Below are positions 38,101 through 46,880 of a stretch of DNA of 64,000 nt, in pieces (within the stretch, counting starts at the first letter, position 1; the number at the start of each line of letters is the position of its first letter). The notes beneath the pieces are model-generated. The model was not told where the DNA came from and ran no database searches. It saw nothing but the letters and a program-made list of their open reading frames with translations. The stretch is from Phoronis australis. Lineage: Eukaryota > Phoronida > Phoronidae. Location of the stretch: assembly GCA_002633005.1 (NCBI GenBank), contig NMRA01000455.1:292945-356944 (forward strand), read 5' to 3'. The position numbers and the translations under genes were made by a program.

Positions 38101-40163
38101 ATAGTAACCGCCCTATTAGGGCCACGGAAAACGACTAATTTGGTTAATCTGCACACTAGACTATAACTAAAGTTCCTCGTAAGGACAGGAGTTCATGAAT
38201 CACTATTTTTTAAAATAATTTAGAGGACAGTTTTAATCAAAAAAATTACCAGGTAATGTTCGTCAAAAAGGAGTAAAGATCAATGGATATGTGAAGAATA
38301 GAATTAAGCAGTAGGCCTATCAGAAGTTCTTAAAAAACATCCATCGTCAAAATGTCTTGAACACATGTACAAAGTCTTATTTTCATTAACGTTTACACAA
38401 GACATAAGGTTTTCCCCATATCCGATTATGGGGTCCCGTACGCTATGGAAGCTAACGCCTTTGCATTTTCCTGTGTGGCCAAACACCCGGCCATACAGTA
38501 ACCGATCAAGATTAGCAGACAACGTACAGTACTTGCCGGAAATAACACAAGATAATTTGGCCAGGTGACACTATTGAATAATGACGTAACATCTTGTGCG
38601 AAACAGCACATAATTATTTTATCCATTGAAAGTATGCGGAGTTGGCGGACCGTGCACTACAGCCTATGATGATACTGGACGTATACACGGGAGATCAATC
38701 CGAGCGCATGTGAAGAAACGAACTAGAACAAAAATACATGTTTGGTCACTTATGAATACAGTGCGTTGTTCCGTTTTACTGCGGCAAGTTCTATCTTAAA
38801 GTAGTATAAATTTGTGTAATAATAAATGAATGCAATGGTCTCCGGTAGAGTACTTAGTATGCTAATGCGAACCAACCGTCATAAAACTATGGATCATCAG
38901 ATATTGTTACGAAGAACAACATAGGCATGCCTGTGTTAGCTCAGATGACTGTGCCAAGTAGGGATTCAACTAAGTTCACTAAATCTGTTTGATTATTGGT
39001 GTCTTTCTTTTATCAAAGATGTAATTTGTTTCTATTATTTCATATTTTTATGAGCTCCTCTTTGACTAACGACATTTTTTAAAGACAAAACAAAAAATAA
39101 AAACTGAGCCCTGAGTTCCGGGAAAATAAATGAAGACTTTGTCCTTAAATTAGAGGCGTTGAATGGAAAAATCCGTATTTATTTTCCATAACTGAGTATT
39201 CAATGTATAGTTTACTCTCGATTTGTGTACATTGTGAAAGCCGAAAATTAGTAATGAAACTAAAACAACATAAGGTCGGACAATCACTGTTTTCAAAAAT
39301 GCACAAATACTTTAGGAAACTAGTTGGGTCTATATTAGGGACTGTTTCATGCAAACGTGCGCTGGGGTCCCTGGACTTAAAGGTGAAAGCAACCGTTTCT
39401 AATATCATCTCTAGTGCAAATGTAAATCCCTGGTCATCATGTAGAGACAATTTACTTGTTCCCTTAGTGAAAAATAGGAGTGAAGTAAACGACTGATGAT
39501 TCTGCATTCACTTCCGTTGAGCCAACAGGAATGACCTGCACGGACAGTTTCACCTACAGAAACGGATGAAGAAGCAACATGCAGAACTTTTGCTGGGCCG
39601 TTGGCGCCCCTTTCGTTTCTTACACGCCAGAGTACAGAAAAAAGCATGGGAACGCACTTCCAAGATAACCAGGGTTTTGTTTTTTCTTTGAACAAAAATC
39701 AAAAACGGTTATTTTCCCATTTATTCCGGCATTTATTTATTTATTTATTTATTATTGTGATATTTAAAATGAGGGTGGCCTCTTCAGTGATAGCACTGCT
39801 TTCCAAGAGGGCCCTTGCCCTGATCATTCCTTTTTAGGACTACTTGACTGCCTTGATTATTTTGAGAGTTGTGGTCCTGCCCCCAGCCCCGTTGTGACTT
39901 TCCAAATTTAGTAGTTTTTCTCGTGATAAAATAATACCAAAAACGTTTATTTGTCAGGTGTATGTGCTGCTAATTGTAGTTTGGAAAATTTTTCAGCTTA
40001 CGACGGCTATTTTGGTCCAAACGACCCCAGGAACCCGTACAGAGATCTGCAGGTCCACGTCGTACCGATTTTCGAAATGAAGTTGGCTCTCACATGGTTT
40101 CTTATTGTTGTTTTGTTTGGATTAATCATATATATCGTATACTTGATGTATGAACTTAGATAA
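29086..40163 (+). CDS. Two-Ig-domain transmembrane protein (five exons, 320 aa)
   Basis: Immunoglobulin-superfamily surface protein; ligand unknown. Joining 29086-29136, 29801-30032, 33526-33693, 34538-34843 and 39958-40163 gives one open frame of 320 codons. Residues 1-26 form a signal peptide (MVIAKLKIWNLWTILVA, then YSYVAAIA from exon 2). A V-type Ig domain spans about 28-149 with C44, tandem WLH motifs at W60/W68 and C128 in GTYVC. A second Ig domain spans about 165-250 with C187, W199 and C231 in GVYTC. A short juxtamembrane segment precedes one hydrophobic span (about 295-316). The tail is only about four residues, so any signalling would need a partner. The domain-bearing exons are joined in phase 1, the usual pattern for Ig domains. 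Exon 1 is the weakest call; an alternative exon-2 acceptor at 29793 would imply a different first exon in phase 1. No symbol is justified. Confidence 0.75.
29175..29252 (-). CDS. Possible first exon, Tudor/chromo-barrel-like start
   Basis: An ATG in a strong context (A at -3, G at +4) opens MASFVVNERVQVVDEVGRWA, followed by RAVI and low-value sequence to a stop. The wording resembles the start of small beta-barrel modules such as Tudor or chromo-barrel domains (a V.D..G.W..A.V pattern). Only a weak donor (GCT|GTGATT) is available and no later exon was found, so it may be a chance frame or a gene fragment. Confidence 0.25.
29801..30032 (+). CDS. Ig gene exon 2: first half of V-type domain
   Basis: Encodes YSYVAAIALDVPKTTIAYKG, then DTILACRFKL with the first Ig cysteine, then two tandem copies of an eight-residue AQWLH(G/D)R(D/E) unit, ending at LRWK before the donor AAAG|GTAACT. 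If the acceptor is at 29792 instead, the exon gains three residues and starts in phase 1. Confidence 0.78.
31186..31470 (-). CDS. Candidate secreted-protein exon inside Ig intron 2
   Basis: An ATG with A at -3 opens a frame of 94 codons on the strand opposite to the Ig gene. Residues 1-28 read as a signal peptide (core ILVHFVCILLTSAALT). They are followed by DEQCHRWQLREDTYFSADAA and, further on, HVSSVIDNTSNNCKHVCSE. The Cys spacing and the HVSSV...C..VC wording recall the start of PAN/apple-type modules, but the frame stops before such a domain could finish. A splice donor may lie before the stop; none was convincing. It may be a first exon or a decayed gene. The hAT MITE at 31517 sits 47 bp upstream. 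Confidence 0.4.
   Translation of the reverse strand: MNSASAHLAWHGILVHFVCILLTSAALTDEQCHRWQLREDTYFSADAATQHAVKQPKHVSSVIDNTSNNCKHVCSEQHATPSRGVLKRINRFAI
31517..31672. mobile_element. 156-bp hAT-type MITE with perfect 8-bp target duplication
   Basis: The element starts CAGTGATGGGG and ends ACAGCACTG. It is flanked on both sides by GATTTAAC (31509-31516 and 31673-31680). CAGTG termini and 8-bp duplications are hallmarks of hAT transposons. The interior repeats GGGGCGTAGGCGCACGTAGG and GGGCGCCTACTTACCTCTAA from the larger element at 21636-22421, so this looks like an internally deleted relative. It encodes nothing. Confidence 0.85.
32695..32935 (+). repeat. Intronic duplicate segment, copy A
   Basis: Clear homology to 34970-35215, from a phrase like CTTTGGAGCAAATTTTGGAAA to GGCTGAAATCA. 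The copies lie 2.28 kb apart in introns 2 and 4 of the Ig gene, each on the plus strand. They suggest local tandem duplication of a block that also spanned Ig exons. Confidence 0.65.
33526..33693 (+). CDS. Ig gene exon 3: second half of V-type domain
   Basis: Encodes DKERSYLQGWNDWSLVIESQ through SIFVGTYVCRV to ELTVG. The acceptor is AAATTACAG. An acceptor 63 bp upstream (at 33462) gives a frame that stops within the exon, so it was rejected. The donor is GTG|GTAAGC. Phase 1 at both ends. Confidence 0.8.
33815..34206 (+). repeat. Purine-rich GAGT minisatellite
   Basis: About 390 bp of degenerate GAGT, GAGA and GTGA repeats in Ig intron 3, almost all purines plus T on the plus strand. One undetermined base (n) is at 34189, just before a short GA run, so the assembly is unsure here. 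Apparent minus-strand frames across it are low complexity and not genes. Confidence 0.8.
34538..34843 (+). CDS. Ig gene exon 4: second Ig domain
   Basis: One whole domain in one exon, with acceptor TATTTTCAG and donor CCAG|GTCAGT, phase 1 to 1, 102 codons. It carries VHLTCNASSVPPATFSWHN, then DIKSAGVYTCRAS, the canonical Cys, Trp and Cys positions of a C2/I-type domain. NAS is a glycosylation sequon. Confidence 0.9.
34970..35215 (+). repeat. Intronic duplicate segment, copy B
   Basis: Partner of 32695-32935. Similarity continues over about 240 bp with small indels. No exon lies in it. The next Ig-gene exon downstream is the membrane exon 4.7 kb away. Confidence 0.65.
36016..36065. repeat. 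Perfect 24-bp inverted repeat with 2-bp spacer
   Basis: Arms 36016-36039 and 36042-36065 are exact reverse complements (CAAATCAGAGGACGATTATG... and its mirror) separated only by TT. It lies in Ig intron 4. It could form a cruciform, mark a very recent inverted duplication, or be an assembly artefact. The two-base loop is too tight for a typical microRNA precursor. Confidence 0.9.
36254..36490 (+). promoter_or_regulatory. Promoter-like cassette (CRE, CCAAT, TATA)
   Basis: Within about 210 bp on the plus strand there is TTATGACGTAA (a CRE/ATF-type site) near 36262, GACCAATCAGG (CCAAT box) near 36400 and GGCTATAAATAGAG (TATA box) near 36459. The order and the ~55-bp CCAAT-TATA spacing look like a pol II core promoter. 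It may belong to a solo LTR or an unannotated transcript; no LTR termini or target duplication were confirmed. Confidence 0.35.
38304..38503 (-). pseudogene. Frameshifted THAP-domain remnant
   Basis: Two overlapping minus-strand frames together cover one THAP zinc finger. The first has GYCMAGCLATQENAK, giving the N-terminal Cys pair. After a shift near 38450 the second has KGVSFHSV and then NENKTLYMCSRHFDDGCF, giving the conserved F-H box and the C-x2-H pair. The conserved Trp is not visible. THAP domains occur in host regulators and in P-element and Kolobok transposases; given the other THAP elements here, a transposon relic is likely. Confidence 0.5.
39958..40163 (+). CDS. Ig gene exon 5: membrane span and stop
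   Basis: Acceptor TTTGTCAG, phase 1 entry. Encodes a 40-residue juxtamembrane segment (with CAANC and an NCS sequon), then the hydrophobic stretch ALTWFLIVVLFGLIIYIVYL, then MYELR and TAA. It is the only hydrophobic span in a correct phase downstream of the Ig exons, which supports its assignment to this gene. Confidence 0.72.
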
Positions 40164-40429
40164 CATTTGTCTGAAGCACTTCGTTGTATCAAAAGTAAGA
40201 TTTAACTTCATTTCAACGCCGTAGTCTTTTGTGTTTGAATTTGCACGATGGAAACTTCGTGATATTATGTGCGGCTTAATGTCAAATACGTGTTTGGTTT
40301 GGTGACCAGGTAAAAATCTCAACTCGCCATGTATTTGCCACGCACACATCCCGTTCCGCGCACGCGCTCAAAAGGCTGCAGAAATTGAGCAGGCAGTGTG
40401 CGAATGGGACCGTCCCATACCGTGGTCTT

Positions 40430-40853
40430 CCGTAGATAAGTCCACCCGATGAAACGCCCATGGGCGTTTATTCGGAAAATTTTGCCAAGTACACGCCCAT
40501 GGCCGTTTATTTTGGTGTAAAAACTTTTGGTGTCAAGTGTCCAGACAGTGGGACGTTTATTTGGAAATTTTCCCCATTAAAGCCCACACAGCGTCAACTT
40601 TTTGTGCAAAATTTAGTTTTGTGGAGCCCTTATAATGTATCAAAACAAACAAGGCGTTGGTGAACTATGCATTTCTTAACACAAAAATTAAAAACGCAGT
40701 TTTAAGTAAAATTGTGTCAAGTCAAGCAAAACTATGGCTTTCCGTTTACACGTCCCCTTTTCCGAATAAGCGCCAGGGCGTTTATTAGGTGTTGCTAAAA
40801 CGCCTGAAAATTTTCATAAATGCCTATGAGCTTACATGTATCTACAAAAGAAC
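40430..40853. mobile_element. MITE-like repeat with CCCATGGG palindromes, copy 2
   Basis: About 420 bp, colinear with 19163-19580. The left end begins TTCCGTAGATAAG. The right end is decayed (around TGTATCTAC). Perfect palindrome ACGCCCATGGGCGT-type cores recur near both ends, followed by TTATT. Non-coding. Confidence 0.6.
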
Positions 40854-43677
40854 CGGTAGGACACAGCGCATTCAAACCTCGCTGTATTTATCCACGATGC
40901 TGCAATATGCATTTTTTTGCTACCTTTGGACTCATACAATATTCTTTGTCGTTGTCGCATTTGCACGTTTTTCTAGGCAGCTTTACTCTATCCGTACTTC
41001 CAATGTTAACGAGGTGTTACTGCTCTGCTGAGGGCTGTAACTCGGGAGAAGGTTGGATAAACTTGACAAATGTCCGGGGATGAGTGACACTGAATTGCTT
41101 AAAACTACCATTTACCTCGTTCCGACAAGCGACTTCATTGTCACCATCATTAAACCTTCCTTGTAGCATTGCATATCACAACCGCGAGTGTACATGTAGT
41201 ATCCCGAAAACGAAAAAACAGAAGAAAAACGAACGTTTCTTAGGACTACGGACACGGTTTTGACGTACAGGGGCGTACACCGGGCCAGTGTGTCACGTTA
41301 ATACTTGAGTTATCTGTTGTCTCAAGTCTACGTAGTGTGTATCGACCAATAAACGCTCATAACTTGATATCGACTAATTGACATGTCGTCATATAGTGTT
41401 AATGAGTGTTCTAATTTGACAACTGATCCTCTGGTGGGGTGTTTTTGATAAGAAATGGGTGATTTCAAGAACTTTAAGTTTTTCGCCTTCCTGACATCAG
41501 CCAAAGACAAGGACATGCTGAACGAGTGGATAAAGCAAATTCGTCGGATCGATTTTGAATCGAACAGATTCCCCTTTCTTGATGACACCTTTTATTTCGG
41601 ATACTTTTAAACTGATAAAATTGGGAATTATTCCTAGGACATGCGCACCTCGATGATTTCCGATATGACCTGTGAAATCGTGACCGACATTCTAAAACAC
41701 GGCCGATGAAAACACGATTTCTTACCTGCGTGACTAAAGAGAGTTCTATTAATGCGTTATCTGGGACACCCCTGCTGTTCATCATAAAAACCGGAACGGC
41801 TTGTTGAATGACTAATACAAGTTGTCTTGCTCGGCTGCTTTTCCCCTTCTCAACGCGAAGCGAGTTTGCGTAAAACATTGGGCAGAAGATGAAATCAGGC
41901 TTTACCGAGCTCACCACGCAAACCCGCTCCACTAAAAGCATGCGTCCTTTCAGTTCTCAGGCGGATATCTGTCCATTTCGTCAGTTCTTCAACCCAATTT
42001 TGCCATTTTCGGTTGCTGCCAACTACAATCTGCGCGTTTCTCACGGAATTTTGTCTAGCTGGCAGTGCTTTGCTTGCGCTCTGTTAAAAACTATTCAAAC
42101 GAAATGAAAAGTTCCAAGTCGTTTCATCTCAAAAGCGCTAGACACGACCACAGAGATTATATTCTGTCTCAAATTTTGCACGTTTCACGACCAATGGAAA
42201 GAAAAGCGAGGTTCCGAAAATGTGTCAGAAAGCAGAATTAATAGTTTTCATCCCCAAAAATATCAATTTCCTGCTTTGCATACGAGCCAAGACTGGATTT
42301 TACAAATGTGATCCCACGTTACAATCACTCAATAGATTTTTTGCAATTCTGGGATATTTGAGGGCTTCCTGAAACTGCATCACGATTCTCAGTCGCTGAG
42401 CAACAATGAGACAATGCTACAATTGCCGTCATTTTGAAGAAACGTGTATCTGCAGCCAAACTCGTGGATTTTTTGTATTCAAAAATACAAGAAAACCAGA
42501 TTCATAGAACGTACCTCTAATACATACATGCACCTCAAAACTGCTGCCAAACCTGGCCTACCCAAGACATTAATTTACAGGCACTGTAAATTAACCGGGG
42601 TTACAGTCTAGATGTACAGTGCCACCTAGACCCTGGCCGGTGAAGTCAATCGTTAAGGCCACAGGCAGCGCCATCTTTAATCATTCCGTTCATTTTGGGA
42701 GTGAGGCTAGAACCAAGTTAAAGACACAGGTCCGTTAGGTTTCTTTTACTTGACGTTTTAACTTTTTTCAGTGAACTGGGTTAAAATATGAATTTATTTC
42801 ATTTTCAAGACGAGATGTTTTCAAGCGGTTTGAAATGCATGGCTCTTCAAGTTACTGTTCTTGTCACGTGATGTAATAGAGTTCTTCTAATCGTCGTCGC
42901 CTTCCTAAATTTTGTTTAATCGGAATTTTTTTGCACAAAATTAACCCGAAATCCTCTGAAAATCACAACTGAAACTAACTTGCCGTGACAAGCAAATAAA
43001 CGACACTGGTGTGGAGAAATAACGACATGTCATTTCGTCTGAAGGCAGTAAGTCCTTTCTAATCTGAGAAAGGAACAAAAAGATAACGGCTTTTGAAAAC
43101 ACAATTGGTCTAAATCAAAATTTGAATTTTGACGGAAGGTTTGGGTTTATTATCCTAAAGAAGCAATAAAAGCGCACTTCTGTTAAAAATTGCAGCCATG
43201 CCGCAGTACAAAGACGCAATTGGTCACGCATTGTACCAGGCATTGGTAAAAATGGCCTTGAGTCTGAGCAAAGGTTCGGGGCCCAGGTACATGTATTAAG
43301 ACAAACTCAAACTGCCTTCAACTGATAATTTACATGTACAAGTACAGAATAGGTATTCACATTTTTAAAATATTTTTACTACATTTACACACTATTTACA
43401 TGTAAGTCTGACGTGTAGAAAACAATGCATGGTGTGAAGACAATTGACCTCCTTTTACAGCGCACTCAGTTGACAAGACCTAGACCTCGTTATGGATACC
43501 TCCATAATTGGTAAATTTGACACATTGTTTTGCTGCTTTCACTGATGGAATGTATTTCAACCATCCACGGTTTAGAACTCGAATGTTTCATGTGCTTAGA
43601 AATTAGAAAAATGTCCTTTTGGTGTTAATGGTAATGACGATGACAGTAATAATGACAACAATCATGTGATGATACTA

Positions 43678-43813
43678 CTACTGCTGCTGCTGTTGCTGCT
43701 ACTGCTACTGCTACTACTACACTGTACTACTACTACTGCCACTGCCGCTGCCGCTGCCGCTGCCGCTGCCGCTGCCGCTGCCGCTGCCTCTGCCGCTGCC
43801 ACTGCCACTACTA
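43678..43813 (+). repeat. CTG/CTA/CCG trinucleotide microsatellite
   Basis: A run of CTA and CTG triplets passes into about a dozen CCGCTG hexanucleotide units. Compound trinucleotide repeat; no gene frame extends from it. Confidence 0.85.
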
Positions 43814-43818
43814 ATAAT

Positions 43819-44160
43819 TGACTTAATTATCTCCTTATCTCGAGTTCCCGACTTCATTGTCTCTGGATCTTGAGATTCCGACTTAGCATCTCGGGATTTC
43901 GAGATCCCGATATTTTAGTCAAGATCACGGGATCCTGAGATTCGGGATCTCAAAACACTGATATCTCGAGATAATTAAGCCCGGATCTCGAAATAATTAA
44001 ATTGCGATCACAAGATTATGAAATAATTAACTAGGGATCTCAAGATCTTACGATAATTATATCCGGATCTCGAGATCCTGAGATAATTAATTCCGGATCT
44101 CAAGTTCCTGATATCCCGAGAAAATTACGCCGGGATCTCGAGTTGCTGAGGTAATTAAAA
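43819..44160. repeat. Foldback array of ATCTCGAGAT / TAATTA units
   Basis: Roughly eight degenerate 30-45-bp units combine GGATCTCGAGATCC-type palindromes with AATTA blocks. Units in the first ~100 bp read in one orientation (TTAATTATCTC) and the rest in the other (GAGATAATTAA), so the whole array is a large inverted repeat beginning TTAATTATC and ending GGTAATTAA. It may be a foldback MITE that expanded internally. Confidence 0.65.
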
Positions 44161-44447
44161 AAGAAACGCGCGATCTCATCTGTGGGCCACGTTAGGTGAC
44201 CTTAAGGCAGTTGAATTAAGAATTCATTTACCAAAATTACACTAACATGTTTACATTACCTCGATATCGAATAGGTATTACAAAAATAGCTATTATTTCC
44301 AAGTAGTTCCATTGAAAAATTCGTCCGTGAGATCCGGAAGCGAACAGGATTACAGTGATGTAAACTAATAGACGAATCCTAAGCGACTCTGCGTTTGTTT
44401 TGTCGACCCTTCATTGGTGAATAGAAGATCGTGGAACCCTGGAGGTC

Positions 44448-45212
44448 CAGGAGCCCGTTTCATAAAACCTTTTCTGACTTAACAAAGATCGAAATCGGGT
44501 TAACACTAAGACCGAAATGTAAAGGACCCGTTTCATGGAATTCCTTAAGATTAAAATTAAGACCGAAATCGATCAAGGCTAACACCGAATGTGATCCTGC
44601 TAGAGAGTAGGTTTATGATTGGACTTCCAGTAAACCCCCCACAAAATTTAGCACTTTTATCAATGTAGACCGTTGAGCAACAAATTTCTTTGACATTTTT
44701 CGCTATCTAATAGCCCTAAAAATTGAAGATTGTCTGCTTTCGCTCCTAGAACCGGCTGTTGCCGTAGAAACAACGCACTGCGACTTACATGCACCGCCGC
44801 GTGTCATTGTGTATTGATATTTTAGAGCCATACCAAAGTCTTCTTCAGTAACCGTTATCCCATCTGTGTCCACAATGTAAATAATTCACCACTTAGAGTT
44901 CTAAGATCAATATTGTACATCCAAACGTATTTTATACCCGCCTTGCTCAGTTTTGTGTATTCACAACACGTGGCAAACGCGTAGCTTGCAATCTCACCTA
45001 TGTCAAAAACCGACTTAATTTATGTCTACATGTATGTTAAAACCTAGGTTAAGGCCAAGGATCAAAAATTCAACTTCGTGAAACGTTCTTTTCTGAATTT
45101 TTGTCTTCGGTTTTTACTTAGATGAAATTTCGGTCTTAACGTATACAAAATTTGGTCTTTAGTCTTGAGACTTTTAATACTTAAAAGTCAGTTTTCATAA
45201 AAAGAGCACCTT
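44448..45212. mobile_element. MITE-like element with decayed inverted ends
   Basis: The left end reads GAGCCCGTTTCATAAAACC, and the right end reverse-complemented reads GTGCTCTTTTTATGAAAAC, an imperfect inverted pair. A ~75-bp block (CCCGTTTCAT...GACCGAAAT) is duplicated next to the left end, and related GGTCTTA wording recurs inverted near the right end. No frame for a transposase is present. Confidence 0.35.
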
Positions 45213-45474
45213 ACTAATCCTACAGAAAAAGCATCTATTATGAAATAGTTTAAATGCCAACGAAATCACAGATACTTACAATACAAAAATAGATTAAAAC
45301 TAACTAATCCGCATTCTAACACGTCGAACAAAACATGAAAAACCGAAAGTGTTTTTGTGTACATAAATACCATAAGCACATAAATAAAAAGGAGTTAGAA
45401 ATACAGTACTGTGCACCTTTCAGAATATTCACTATGGAAAACAGGACAGGAACTTCTTAGATAATAGAAAGAAA

Positions 45475-45819
45475 CTATACATTGCACAATGATTCAAAAA
45501 GAGTTATGAAATCCCATAACCGAAGGAATGTTTTCTTTTGTCTGGCAAGGCAATAGGAAAGCGAGCACACCCCTCCTCCCCATGTTGCGATCGGTTTCAT
45601 CTCCATCAACGTCAAGTCCGAGATTGCCAAGGCGTCACTCCCGTTTCGACTCCCACGTCTTCTCAAGGTTTTGCCGCAATTTAAGGTCATTACCTTCACG
45701 ACACATAGGCATTTCATGCTTTATACCCCCTTACGAGTGAGTGTGGCGCTTGCCCGCCTGCCACACGCTTCCTATACCTATCCATAATGAAGCTCGCGAT
45801 TTGCCGTTGACATTGTAGC
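45475..45819. other. Short stretch between mobile elements
   Basis: Only overlapping 70-80-codon frames on both strands with no family match. I see no gene or repeat structure here. Confidence 0.4.
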
Positions 45820-45823
45820 TTAA

Positions 45824-46713
45824 AGGCGAATGCAAACTATTTTCATGTCATTTTTAGCAAAAATAAGGTTCGTTGATTATCCCAGACATATTTTCCATTT
45901 AATTACAACTTTTCGTAATTTGATTAAGTATTCATCTTCTACTCCGGATGTGACGTTTTAGGAGGCAACGACTTCGCGCCAATTTCTTTTCCCGTAGTCT
46001 GACTATACATGTATGAGCGTTGACGAGTCAGTCATAGATCTACCTTGGTTGTCATAAGTCGTCGTTTGCTTTTGTTTACGAGTCAGTCAACATGCCACTC
46101 TGTTGCTGCCTACCGGGATGTAATCATTATGGCCCAAAGCCTGTACGCAACCCTGCTGCGATATTGAGTAGGAGTGAATACAGGCCCCGTTCGCCACCCA
46201 GTGAAGAGGACAGTTCGTCGTTCAATGAACAGATCGGTGAGCCAAACTTTGATAAGTTTACTGTGGACGTGTCTAAAGTATTGGAGCTATTTAGAAGGTG
46301 CCAGGTGTGTGGCGAGGGTGTCACGCGGCAGGGTGTAAGCAGTTTGCTTGCTCAAGTCACTATCAGTGGGAGTGTGTCGCGGACACTCGGGCAAGTGGGA
46401 CAGTTGTTCCTCTGTCCGTGGGACGGTACGCAGCAACAGTGTGGCATGTTGACTGACTCGTAAACAAAAGCACACGATGACCGAACTTATCAAAACCACG
46501 AGACAGAAAAATGACTGACTCGGCAGCTCTCACAGTCAGACTATACGAAAAGAAATATGCGGGAAATTCTTGCCTCCCGAAACGTCCCTTACGGAGTAGA
46601 CAACAAATTGTTAACCAAATTACGAAAAGCTGTAATTAAGGGGAAAATATGTCCGGGATAACCAACAAACCTTATTTTTGCTAAAAAAGGTTTGAAAAAG
46701 GCTGCCCTCGCCT
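45824..46713. mobile_element. Kolobok-like foldback element with long inverted repeats
   Basis: An 890-bp element flanked by TTAA (45820-45823 and 46714-46717). The ends read AGGCGAATGC and, reverse-complemented on the right, AGGCGAGGGC. Each arm is about 310 bp and closely matches the left end of the element at 63281. Each arm runs through the start codon of a THAP gene into codons for MP(H/L)CCC. TTAA duplications with a THAP transposase are characteristic of the Kolobok superfamily (piggyBac also uses TTAA but has no THAP domain). This copy looks non-autonomous. Confidence 0.82.
46092..46463 (+). pseudogene. THAP-start frame inside the foldback element
   Basis: ATG in the left arm opens MPLCCCLPGCNHYGPKPV, homologous to the first residues of the intact THAP frame at 63546. 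The F-H/Trp core and the C-x2-H pair are missing. After the spacer the frame reads antisense through the right arm and stops at 46463 (123 codons). It is a truncated remnant, not expected to bind DNA as a THAP domain. Confidence 0.7.
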
Positions 46714-46880
46714 TTAAACACACCAACTCGGTCACAGTGAAAGCGCTCCAGTCGCTTTCTTGCGAGATTGTGATTGTATAAATAACGAATAATATTTGGA
46801 TAGCCAAAACTTCAAAGTTTGTCTTTTGACTTTACAAGATTTATAGACGGCTCAGAATGTGAGTTTGTCCTGATCACGTT

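Larger units (their letters stand above)
40164..45819. other. Repeat-rich interval without a confirmed gene
   Basis: No multi-exon gene could be built. One 51-codon frame (41455-41610, plus) has coding-like wording (MLNEWIKQIRR) discussed under findings. The interval holds the second CCCATGGG MITE, a CTG/CCG trinucleotide tract, a foldback array and a MITE-like element, listed separately. Sequence at 41700-43600 shows nothing recognisable beyond clustered TACATGTA octamers near 43290-43400. Confidence 0.5.

Noticed and set aside
41474-41941. 155-codon minus-strand frame
   Set aside because: It has mixed, unstructured composition, no family wording, and overlaps a shorter coding-like frame on the other strand.
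43678-43813. Possible poly-Ala or poly-Leu coding tract
   Set aside because: No open frame with flanking coding sequence; simple trinucleotide repeat.
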